From positions 186,001 through 250,000 of the forward strand of contig JASJOG010000165.1 in NCBI GenBank assembly GCA_030142905.1: a stretch of 64,000 bases of DNA. The letters are read 5' to 3'. Below the pieces are notes generated by a model that worked only from the letters and a program-made list of their open reading frames with translations, made no database searches and was not told the origin of the DNA. Shown piece by piece: positions 43,101 to 53,670 of the stretch. Position 1 is the first letter of the stretch; every line of letters begins with the position of its first letter. Source of the stretch: Heliopora coerulea (taxonomy: Eukaryota > Cnidaria > Anthozoa > Scleralcyonacea > Helioporidae). A program made the position numbers and the translations under genes.

Positions 43101-46100
43101 TAAATCTTAAATAAGGATGTGAAATGTGCCTCTGCAGTTTAAAAATTAGGGTTTCGATTCGAATTCCTATCATGAATATTGTAACTGTATTATTGATTTA
43201 ATGTACAACTATCACAATGAAAAAGAAAGTTGCTAATTTATCAAAAGGACTGGATAAAATGTAGAAAAGCAAAATGAATGAACTTCACAATGTCGAAACA
43301 CCTCGTCACCAGAAGTGAAGCTCTCAGTACATGCATGTTCAGCTTATCTGAAACGACGGTAATGGAATGAGTATATTCTGACATGGCAAAGTTTGTTCAG
43401 TCACCTTATATATTGCTTTGTTTTAAACTCGTTGACATTGTCTAAGCTAATTAGCCACATCTGTTTCCTTTGGCGGAAACGAGACTGACATTTTGGTAGG
43501 AAACCCTTGGGGGTATATACTAAATCGTTTTACTTTCGGAATTTCAAACCGCTTTTTGTCTTTTTTTATACGCTATAAAATTTTATTTCCATTACGTACC
43601 CTGTGTTGAGTCCTACCTGTGTAGAGCTGGCATTTGAACGTGGAAAAAGTTGTGCGTAGGGACGAGGCTGTAACCGTTTGGTTCATGCTTAAATGATGTC
43701 AGTTAAGAGATTATATGACTGGATTATGTTTTATTTGTTTCAAATAATGATGACTTAGAATACGAATAAAGAATAGGAAAAAATGATAGAAATAAGAATG
43801 ACAATGATAGACACTTCCAGATTTTACAGAACGACTGCTAATGTTGCTATGTGAACGGGGACAGTTTGCCGTCGTAAATGATTGGGTAAAAGATATAGCG
43901 GTAAACAAAACAAAACAAAACAAAACAAAAACACAAAAGATATTTTTGATGATGCCATTTAGAGTCTAAACAGATTAAAAACTTAACTCTTTCATGCACC
44001 AAACTGTCACCATAATCAAATTTAAAATAGAAAGGTCAATTAGAAATTTGGAAAGGTAACTTAAACCACGTTAATGAATTGGATTTGTAATTCTCTTTTT
44101 GACCCAATTTTAGGAACTGAGGACATCCCATTGTCTTGTGAATGAAGAATCAGCATCTGTTGGAATAAAAGGCTCTCAGGAAGAGTTTGTAAGTAAATGA
44201 AGTTTGTCATTCTGATTTAAAGACTGCTAATATAATAACAATGCACTGTCTGCATTAATTGCATTATTTTGAAGATTCATTTAAAAATGAACTAGTTACA
44301 CCTATGAATCTATGTTTATTAAGTAAATCTCAAAGGTATATTTTAATTCCCTGTATAGATAATTTTAACCAAAAAAGAAGTAAGATTTTAGTTTATAAGC
44401 ACACTGTGTTATTCAAATAAAACCAATTATTAATCACTTTGTCTTTTAATGTTCATGTCTTTCTACTCATTACGAATTATCTGTCTGATTACTTCAGGTA
44501 GTAAATGGTGTCAAGCTTATTCAGGATGTACCTGCCAAGGAAAAGAAGCCAAATCTATATGCCACTAGCCTACTCTCTCATCTTTTCACAGACAAAGAAA
44601 TGAGGGAAGGTTGTGTTGAACCAAAAGAGGGAAGCAAGAAGGAAGCTTTGGATCAAGCTAAGATCAACCTCATTAAGAGTAGGTTCATATTTTAAATTAC
44701 TATTGAGCAACTTTTTTCCACACAACATGTAAGGCATGTAATTAGTGACTAATTACCAAGAAAATTGCCAGGGTTAGGATTAGTTCTTACTCAGGACTGG
44801 GGCAGCATGTTGTGTCCCAAACTGGGCCACATTCTATGTCATAATCCTCAAGAAAAAATTATATAGTAATAACTGGGGAGAGCAACACCTCAGTTATGGT
44901 GCTACTGTTGCCAATATCCACTTTGATACAACTACCAGTAATCTAATAACTTTAATTTTTTTGGTTTTACAGGATGTATTGCAGTAAAGTATGGTGAGAA
45001 GTTCCTCAAAAAAGGCTGGAGTGAGATTTGTATCAGCCTGAATCAAAAATGTTTGGACAAAATTAAACCTTGGAAAAAAAACATGATAATTTAAGGTAGA
45101 TAAACGATCTTCAAGCTCGATACTCAGAAAATGATTTCTGAGCCCCAGACAGGGATCGAACCCGCAACCTTCTGATGACCAGTTAGAAGAAGGTTGCAGG
45201 TTCGATCCCCATCTGGGGCTCAGAAATCATTTTCTGAGTATCGAGCTTGAAGATCGTTTATCTACCTTACTATATCCAAGCTCTCATGTTTCTCAAACAT
45301 CAAAGATAATTTAATGGGATAATATTTGAAAATAAATTAAAGAAAACAAAACAGCAAGCTCATGTTGACATACTTAGTTAATATTTATATATATCAGGCT
45401 TTAAACTTTGCTCCCAATAATAGAAATGGTGAATACAAGGAATTGATCTAAACTAATTACCAGTATAAAATACCTCTTCTACAGTTGCACTGGGTCAATT
45501 ATAACTTGCCTTTCTGCTAATTTCCAAACAATCACTGTCAAAACTGTTAATTTGTTTCTATATTGAATAAATACAGTATCCAGTCTGCAGTATATATACT
45601 GCAGAATAACATCAAAGAGCTAATGATTCATTCATAATTTATGAGTCAATTATTCACCGAGTATTGTTAATGAACATGAACTTCAAAGCATTAAATAAAT
45701 TGATGGTGAGGATATTCAATTCTGTAATCACCATATTTAATATAGTGAAGGCTAAATTTGAAAGCTGATGCATAAATTAAATGAGCCCACATCCATGTGG
45801 TAATCATGATGTCCATAATTTCAGACTACCATTTCTTGTTTTATGTCTCAAAACCTTGTCACATAATTTATGGATGGTAATGTTGATACTGTAACTCAAT
45901 GAGAAGAAATAAAATATTTTTTCTTAACTTAAATTGAGTCTGCTTGTTGTACTGCTTCATCTTCTACTTTATCTTAAATTACCATTCACCATGGTATCTA
46001 CGTATTTAAAAACTGTGTTTAGATTTTTTTCCATCTTTCCTGGAGTAGCTTCACCCCAACAAACTTCCATTATTCAATAAACGGGCCCAGAATAATACAT

Positions 46101-47324
46101 TCTTTCAAGTCTTTATACAAAGTGCCCTTCAAAAAACACTTTTACATTTTAACCACACATCAAAAATTACTATGAACCCAGTGAGAGCTGTTGATGCAGT
46201 GCGGTTTGTTTGTGCAAAGTTCTGTGACTTGACTATAAGGAAATGCAATCGAAACTAAAATATCAAAAACGTTCAGGAAAATGTCTACCAACATCACTTT
46301 CGCCACGAGCTTCACTCAATCCTAGAAGATGTTTTTTACTCACAAACTTCCTTTGTCGTTATTGGAGTTTTGGAATAAAATTAACTCACTAAACCCATGT
46401 CTAAATTTCGAAATTCCAATTTAAGTCCGCGAATTTAAATTGAATTTCAATAAACTGTGTTGCCTTAAAATGATTGGTATGAGACGTGAAAATGCAATTG
46501 GCTAAATATACATCCAGAGGTTATTATCAGATATTGAAGGAAACCGTTGACGGGACGATTTTGGAGCAATACTCATGTCCGGCTACGATATTCTTTTGTC
46601 TTTTCAACACTATTACTGAACCACCAGGCATAACAACCTTTCCAAGCTGGACTTTGACATAGTCCCAGCATTAACTCTGAAACACGTTGATGGATAAGTG
46701 ACGCCATGACTTGAACATATGTATTATGATTTATGATCGAATTGACAGACGCGAAACTTTTATAAACAAATCCTCAGTACAGAATAGCGACTAATCGAGT
46801 ACAATAGTTTCTCGTCCTTTCTTGTTCCACCTACTAAACAGCTGTTAAACCTGATCGAAGAACTCAACAAAACGCTTGAATGGTGTTAAACTTACCCAGC
46901 CTCCTTTCCGTTCTATCCATTGTTTTAAATTAGCGTTTATGTATTCCGTCATCCATTCGGCAACTGCATCAACAAAGGACTTTAAATCCTCTTTTGTAGC
47001 ACAGTGTGTTGCAACTGCACCACCGAATGCAAGAAAAGCAACAATCCTCCCCCAGTTTATACCATTGACGAAGATTTCGTCCGATATCCGAACAAATATA
47101 TTTTGTATATTTTCATCTGTAATGTGTAGCTGTTCTCCAAGGTTTGTGAAACGTTCAGGAGAGTCATCGATAAGACCATCAACTGTTCGTCGAACGTGAG
47201 CTTCCAAGGGTGTTGGACGAGGATTGTTGACGAATCCTTGTACGCTGATATTGTTTTTAGACAAAGTATGGCCTATCAAATCTTTCACAAGATGGTCTAC
47301 ATTTTCCCGAGTGTCGGCACCCAT
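40109..47324 (-). CDS. Bcl-2 family apoptosis regulator, two coding exons
   Basis: Exon 1 is 47324-46896 (143 codons); exon 2 is 40252-40109 (47 codons plus TGA); splice sites are GTAAGT and TTTAAAG. The order is: a BH4-like helix (VDHLVKDLIGHTLSKNN), BH3 (VRRTVDGLIDD), BH1 (NGINWGRIVAFLAFGGAVA), BH2 (WIERKGGW | DGFIKFF), and a C-terminal hydrophobic anchor (LMWSMAALAGFGLGALLMRVV). All four homology regions and a tail anchor suggest an anti-apoptotic, multi-domain member at the mitochondrial or ER membrane. The 190-residue length is normal. The intron falls right after the BH2 Trp, as in vertebrate BCL2 and BCL2L1. The 6.6-kb intron holds a BEN-encoding element. Pro- versus anti-apoptotic role is inference. 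Confidence 0.9.
41419..41529. repeat. Perfect 40-bp inverted repeat with 31-nt loop
   Basis: Arm 41419-41458 begins AGTAATATACGCTTTAAAG, and its exact inverse occupies 41490-41529. It abuts the inner edge of the left terminal repeat of the surrounding element. Perfect arms indicate a young foldback/MITE insertion or a subterminal hairpin of the element. Confidence 0.85.
41535..41945. repeat. GGATCCT-rich satellite
   Basis: The string AGGATCCTGATAGGATCCTAAA and variants recur about every 20-30 bp: CAGGATCCTACAGGATCC, AACAGGATTCTAGCCAGGATCC, CAGGATCCTAAATAGGATCC and others. Roughly fifteen GATCCT-type words occur in 400 bp. The unit is itself palindromic (GGATCC). There is no coding potential. 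Confidence 0.8.
41946..44113 (+). other. Upstream part of BEN element, possible 5' exons
   Basis: Short open stretches exist (42,252-42,385 starting MKVQKEILYVCMFEG; 42,341-42,544 ending EEDLER). A consensus donor GTAAGTG lies at 42,554. Their phases do not join cleanly to the first confident BEN exon, so the 5' part of the gene is unresolved or decayed. ATT trinucleotide runs lie at 42,163-42,206. Confidence 0.3.
44114..45094 (+). CDS. BEN-domain protein, three 3' exons
   Basis: Exons 44114-44188, 44498-44678 and 44973-45094 have AG/GT borders and phases 0, 0 and 1 that agree. The product ends with a BEN-type domain: LYATSLLSHLFTDKEMREGC, then KKEALDQAKINLIKRCIAVKYG, WSEICISLNQKCLDKIKPW, and stop. 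The helix pattern L---LL-LF---E, then LD--K---I, then W---I---N-KC--- fits the BEN family of DNA-binding and chromatin factors, which also occurs in some DNA viruses. The stop codon coincides with the start of the inverted SINE pair, so the tail may be truncated. The 5' exons are uncertain. Role in mobility is unknown. Confidence 0.65.
45092..45269. repeat. Inverted pair of tRNA-derived SINE fragments (foldback)
   Basis: The left arm 45092-45172 and right arm 45187-45269 are near-exact inverses. The right arm contains GAAGGTTGCAGGTTCGATCC (B-box-like), then TGGGGCTCAGAAATCATTTTCTGAGTATCGAGCTTGAAG. The spacer is about 14 nt. The arm sequence belongs to the same SINE-like family as 17,582-17,680 and 18,066-18,400 (TGAGCCCC-GACGGG). 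Confidence 0.8.
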
Positions 47325-47496
47325 CGAAGCCGGGAATTCCAGTTGCTGTTGGCTTCTTGATGAGACTGACAGTGCTCTCTCTCAGAATCTATACGAACTC
47401 TGGCTTGTAATTTCAACTAAAATCATCTAAGCCAAAATAAGGACATAATAATTGGCGTCCCGAGAAGCGATGTTAACCAATCAGAACAGTGTTTTA
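47325..47496 (-). promoter_or_regulatory. Bcl-2-like gene 5' flank
   Basis: Only about 170 bp separate the Bcl-2 start codon from the left end of the second Crypton copy. The reverse strand around 47,404-47,440 is in-frame-free, consistent with 5' UTR. The CCAAT box (CCAAT on plus at 47,477-47,481) is the only motif noticed. Crypton insertion this close may have displaced upstream promoter elements. Confidence 0.3.
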
Positions 47497-49465
47497 ACTA
47501 GAAATACGTGAACGCAACAACCCCTCGCCCACCCTCCAAAAAAATCTCTGGAGAATCCAAGTAACAATGATAAGTTTTCAAAATTCGCAAAAAGATAAAT
47601 CCTCCTGACTATAACGGGAAGAGGACATGCAATAAAAAAAAAATCCACACAGAATTTGGCCGCAAATAAACAACAATCCAAACAGATTTTCCGTCTTAAA
47701 AGTGGAGCATTCTCATAGATTATTAAATGGATACCGGCATTACGGACAGCTCATGATGGAATATTTTTCTGACATTTTATTTGACTTAAAAAATTGATAA
47801 ATTATACATTACCTCAAAGTTGGTTACAATTGTCTTTAAGATCTGCTATGATAAGAGTTTATGCTATGTTTTCATCCGGAAGTACAAGACTTTGGTGACG
47901 AAGATGAAACGAATTACGGAATCGACGAAGGAAACAAAGAAAACATGAACGAGTTCTGCAGTTTTATCGCTGACCAAATATCAGAAAATACAAAACATAA
48001 AACAAAATACGACAAGCAAACCTTGTGCAAGTTTTGTCGAAAGAAGAACGAGAAGAGGGAAGTAAAAGACGTACTTTTTCCAAGGCAAAACATCAATAAA
48101 AATGAAAAATGGCGTATAAACCTGCAACTCTTGCGTATTTTCAACTAAGCGTTCAGCGGCACCTCAACACAAATGGTTCAACAGTAAATTTACACACAGA
48201 CGGCTTTAAACTTTTTGGAGAAGTTTTAAAATCCTGATGAAAGCATTACCGATCGAATACGGTAAAGGTCATCATGCACAAATCACTCTTGAAGTGAGAA
48301 AGACTGAAGCGGACAACTGTTTTGCCGAAGGATAATTTGGCGACCAAAAACAAGTAGCTTTGCAGCGAGTTACCTGGTGGCTGTTTACCTTGCATTTTTG
48401 TTTCGAGCCAAAAATACATCTTAATGTCTTCAATGGGGTGACATTTCATAGCAAAAAAAATCCTGATTGAGGTAATGAAATCTTTGTGTGGAAAGCGGAG
48501 AAAGCATCCAAAGACTGTCATGGCCTTGACAACTCTTCTGGATGACGAGTGTTCTATCCCACTTCTCAAACAATTGACCATGAACGCTGTCCGCTTGAAT
48601 ACTGCAAAATGTTCAAAAATAATCGTCGTACAGAGATGAACGGACCAGAATTTTCATTCTACTTTACCAATAAACACCAGCAAACATCCAGGCGGTAATA
48701 TTTCGTACAAAAAGTCTCCCTTGGGGAAGAATGAAGTCGGAAAGCTACTTTTGAAAGCTGCTCAAAACAATACCGTTCGCAAAATTTGTACTTCAAAGCT
48801 ACTCGATTCAGACTTACCTGCGATTGTGCAGCTCAGGTAAGTGGTTACCAGAACGTGAAAAGTCCCAAGATTTGTACTAATCGACATCTATTCAACTTCA
48901 GCGAAGAATGTCGTTTAAATACAGTTAGTCGCTTAGCAAATGTCCTGACAGCAAGCGAGTTCCCTGACGTCTTTTGTTCATATAAATCAGAAAGAACCAA
49001 GACAAAGTGTTGCTGCAAAAAGTGAACAGTTGGCAAATGCATATTCCAAAAAGCTACCTTTGAGAACTGCTTTGTCAAGTCATAAATTGTCCAGTTACCG
49101 AGGTGGCGAAACCAGCCGCAGGCACCAAGAAAGCCATTTCCTTTGCCGATCTTAAATCATTTACTGACTTCAGTGTTCAAATAATGTAAACAACTTGCGA
49201 GAGATCCATACAAGGGAAAAAATAACGAGACCAAATCGATTTGCTTCAATACGGTACCTAAGTACGCTTTGTTCAACATCATACCAGTCCCCCCCGAGCT
49301 GGCACACGGCATTTTTGAGTAACAAGACACCGTGGATATATATATAAATATATATATATATAAAGAAAGATGCATACGCAAAGCGAAAATTTTTCTCCCT
49401 AGTAATCACCACGCGTGTAAAAGGATTCCGCGCACGTCAAGATTAGTACCCTGGGCGAGGGGATT
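47497..49465 (+). mobile_element. Decayed Crypton-like element, copy 2
   Basis: It is the same sequence as 5,709-7,663 over its full length, direct orientation, with scattered substitutions and a few indels. It lacks the 22-bp hairpin near the right end. It ends about 170 bp upstream of the Bcl-2 ATG. Neither copy has an open recombinase frame. Confidence 0.65.
47861..49025 (+). pseudogene. Crypton-type tyrosine recombinase pseudogene (copy 2)
   Basis: Open pieces are 47,861-48,148 (N-terminal SAM-like part) and 48,786-49,025. The second contains QVSGYQNVKSPKI, matching the SGH-NLKS box of the DUF3504/Crypton family with Tyr for His. The NNTVRK box precedes it in a different frame, with Asn in place of the HxxR histidine. 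The same replacements occur in copy 1, so the catalytic losses predate the duplication of this lineage, or this is a non-autonomous family spread by another enzyme. Confidence 0.55.
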
Positions 49466-52400
49466 ATTTACGTAACCGCAATTAATTCCTGAGAAGTGAA
49501 CTTCAGATGAACGTATAACCTAACTGTGTTACTTGACTTGTTCAGATGACTTAATCACAGTTCTTTAAATAAAAAGCAGCAACAGTTTTCGTTCTTTGAC
49601 GATTTAGAAGTAATTGGAGCGGGGAAATAATTAACATGAACATACTCCGGGGGAATTTTCTAAATTTGGAATTAAAGTATTCCAAATATTCGTCCGCATA
49701 TTTATCTGGAAATTGCTAGTGTTTCTTGAATTTTTTAGATATTTATCGCAATAAAAAGCGCCTATTTTTATTTTTATTTTGTCTGCTTCATGAAATCATG
49801 GTTAAAACAATTGGATCTAATGAGTTTTTCAAGAGATTCGAGGTTTCCATGAGCACGAGAACACGTGCATAAATCATTGTAATCGCGACACTTTCTTCTC
49901 CACTTCTGACGACAGATGAAATAAAAATTCATCACGTTCTTCAAACGTGCTTAGAAGTTGCTGGTATACGCACATTCCATTTTCAGACTCCTACCAATTT
50001 GAAAGATTGCTGAGGTCAATAGTTTTTGACTGATTCTGTCAGGTTAATATGCTTAAACTTCCAGGAAATATATGTTTGTGCTTGCTTGGAGCAGTTTATA
50101 CCCCTTTCTATTAAATATGTTTATGCTTGATTTTACACTATGGTACCTTTGTCAGCAGTTTTCTCCCGTTTCATGCTTAAATCGTGCCAAAATAATCATG
50201 CAATATTGACTGAGACAACGGACACCATAACGAAGTGCATTTCCGGATGAATGTAAAGCATTAGAAATAAATTAGCCTGGAATATATTGGAACAGACATC
50301 CAATATTGCACTACTTATCTTCGATGTCCAATACCATGGTGAAAAAGATTTTCTTGAAGTCGACGTTCAGATGGATAATTTATCAGGTTTCACTTCTTGT
50401 TTCGTAAATTTTTTTGTCGCAATTTATTTTTATTACTGCCCAAAAACTGAACACTCCTTGGGTCCATTTTGACGCATTTTATCAGATTCAAATGATGTGT
50501 AAAGCTACTTTTCGAACACGGATTCCCGAATCCGAAATGAACTTTGGGCTTCTCTCATGAATCAAGTTGAATTCAATATTTGAAAATGCTGATGTAAGCG
50601 ATCTGATCGGGTCGGATATGACTCATCCTCATGTATACAATCCAATCACAATTGTCACTAAGACGTAGTGCAACATTAGAGAACCAAAAGGAAAACAGGA
50701 ATTGAGATGTTCGAGAAAAACGTCATCCCCCAGAGTGGACAATCGAATGCGTCAATCATATCCTGTAGATGAAGCCTAAATGACAGCCACCATGATGAAC
50801 TTTTGAAAATTAAGTTCATATTTGAAATTGCTTAGATTTAGATGAGCGTTTAAACAATTGCCCGTCCAAACGTCTCCATTTGACGAGTAAAATTGTTTGG
50901 TGTATTGTCTGATTAGGACAGAGAATAGATAACCCAGTTTTCTCAAAATACTATGAGTTTTATTTTTAATTTTTGTTGTGAAAGATCACATGGATGTAAG
51001 TTTAAGTTGGAAGAAGTTTCAGAGGATTCTTACACCGGAATTTTGTCTACTGCAATGGAGGAGAATTGACAAATTTCTTTTTGCTGCAAATAGAGTTTTC
51101 ACGTGGCAACGCAATGTTGACATCTCTGGATTTTCACTTCTTTTAAAACGGTGGAGGAAACCGCTTTTTAGTGTTCGTTTTTTTGATGAGCGTGTTCTGC
51201 CCGAATTATGGCATCATTCCAACAAGACCAGTGATTCATATGAACATGCGTACATCCTGAGTGCCAGAATGCCGGATGCAACGCGGGCATACATGCAACA
51301 TCCAGTTAACGCGCTAAAACATTGGGTCAAATATGATCGAGAAAACCTGGCCTCTCTTTGAAATGCGTTCATTTGACTTCTCCAATCGTGCTAAATCATT
51401 CGGAATTTGTACGTTGTTGCATATGTTTTACGATACAATACATTTGACAATGTAACATCATTAAAAAAATGGTTGTTCCTTTGATCGGAACACAAGCATG
51501 TATAACCTCCAGGAATGCCATCAAACGGCCCATGAGGCCTCCAGGCATATCCAGTGAAGGACATTCGTTCATAAAATCTTGGCCCACTTTTAACACCTTG
51601 TAAACATCACACAAATCGTTTTTCCGCTGGAAAGTGTGAAATAACACAGGAAATCCTGAGAGTACTTAGTCTAAGAGGTTTCTTGTTTTTCATTTCGTAG
51701 TCCTGGTGCAAAGGTGACGACATTTCACGAATGAAGAAGCATGTGTGTTAAGAATCACTGAAATTTGCCAAAGCCCGTTTGCAGATGTTAAATTTTTGTC
51801 ACAATAGAATGGCTAATTCTTAACTGCCTGGGTGCTGAAGACCTCGGAGACATGTCAAGTCATGCCATTATCGATGACGTATGACGTCATTGCGTGGGGG
51901 TCCGTCTTTCAAGACAACAAACGCTAGACTCGATAGTGCAATTCAGAAAAAATGTGCAAGCACATTTTACGAGCTTATTCTCCTTCAGTCTTCATTTTTT
52001 TGTTGAATAGATTTTGATGAACACAGAAACAGAAAAAGTTCATTTACCAGAACTTACATCCCGCAACTGAAATCCAACACCCAAATATTAAGAAATACAG
52101 CAAATAAAAAGGAAAGATTGTCAATACGTTTCAGCTATGCTAACGAGAGATGCCAATATAATACGGAAAGATGTCTAATAAGTCTCAGCCAATAGTTTAG
52201 TTAAGATAAGGAATAATCAGCCTATCCAGAGCAACCCAGACTGTGCAGTTCGGATTTAAAGGTGACATAAGGATTACGCACGTTATTATGTTTGTAAGAT
52301 TATTAAGGAAATTCAGTCAAAATAAATAAAACTAGCTCCAACAAAAATAAACATCCCGTACTTGATCGATCTTACTAATAAAGAACTAGTTCTTAAATTC

Positions 52401-53670
52401 TCGTTCTGTTGTGTTGACATACGAAACAATAGACCCATCATGGGATTATTTTTGCCATGAGGCAGAGACAATTTTCTGGGACCTGGTACACGAAGTTACT
52501 CATGAGGCACGTGGTATCGTTGATATCCTGCGCGCCCACGTGACGTCCTAGCGCGAGCTATTATTTTCGCCGTACATGTGACATACATGTCATTGGCTTG
52601 AAAAGGGCGTTTTCGCTCCGAAAACGCATCAAATTTTTTCCATCAATACTATCGTTTTTGTATAGTTTTTGCCGTCCACACTAAAGCACATCCTCGGCTC
52701 CAAAAATGCTAATTATTTAATAGAGCATACGCACCTGCCTACGGACTGAGAGCTAAATCAGAGAAAAAAAGGATGTGTCTTTTAATTTATTCGGATTGGT
52801 GAGGACTATGCAGGAGTTCTAACTTTCTGCGTACATGTGACGTGCATGTGGGATCTGACATATTCGGCGAGCACGTGAAATTTTGCAGGAATGCATCTGT
52901 TGTACATGTTGTATATCTGCTGTACATCATTTCATCAAAACTTTTCAAGTGCATCCATGAAAACGATTGGTCGTTGACTGAGGTGACAATGTCCCAACCT
53001 TTTTTCAGAGATTTTATCTGACTTAAATTGCTTATCTTCGTGTATCATCGTCGAAGTCATGATTTAATTCTTCTAAAACTTGTGAACTTTAAATTCTTTG
53101 TTCTTTAGGCCACCTTTTCCTAACTTTTTAGTCTCGAAAACGAAATTTAAAATTATTTGGCTGTCATTTTAAACTTCTAATCGATGAATTAAGATAAGTC
53201 ATATCGAAACTTATTCATATTCTGTTTTGTATATTTCTTGGGCTTTGTTGTTTTTGTTGTTGTTGTTTCATCACTGATGAGGTGACAGGCGTTCGGAAGT
53301 GGAAAGGTTCAACTCTTTTCGTTTAATTAGTGATAATAACGTTTACGTTTACCAAGAGGTCGATTAAAAATTCTTATGGGCTAAAAGAGGTTGGTCTAAA
53401 TAATTGTGTTGGCCTAATTGTATTTTGCCAAAAAGTCGGGAAAATTTGCGTCCATTTTTGCGCGCGGAAATTGCTTCATCAATTATCCAATTTGATTAGC
53501 TAACAGTGGCCTCTTGAATCTGATTGGCCAGGCGCGGACTCATTAGTGCCTATTTTCCGTTAATGAAGTCATTAATGAGTTGTTAGTCGCCGAGTTCGGA
53601 ACTGCGCAACTCTTTTCCAAGAGAAATTCAACGAGCGTCGAGTATTTTCAGTACAAGTTAGTTCACTACA
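49466..53670. other. Long AT-rich intergenic region, one unassigned ORF
   Basis: An intronless ORF at 50,990-51,361 (+, 123 codons from MDVSLSWKKF) is rich in aromatic and basic residues (WQRNVDIS, HALKHWVKYD-like). I recognise no family, and it may be a fragment. At 52,500-52,930 several GTACATGTGAC/CACGTG-type words cluster, near 52,545 with TGACGTC. These look like a regulatory or promoter-proximal patch for the gene at 53,671 but could be chance. The rest shows nothing. Confidence 0.3.

Larger units (their letters stand above)
41349..46021. mobile_element. Transposon-like element with long inverted ends and a BEN-domain gene
   Basis: The ends are 41,349-41,418 and 45,955-46,021: nearly identical inverted repeats of about 67-70 bp, with one substitution and a short indel by eye. 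They start TAAACACAGTTTTTAAATACG. TA at the outer edge of each repeat could be the target duplication. Inside are a perfect 40-bp palindrome, a GGATCCT-rich satellite, a spliced BEN-domain gene (+) and an inverted SINE pair. No known transposase, RT or recombinase is visible. It lies wholly in the Bcl-2 intron. Superfamily unknown; a host gene captured between inverted repeats is an alternative. Confidence 0.55.
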
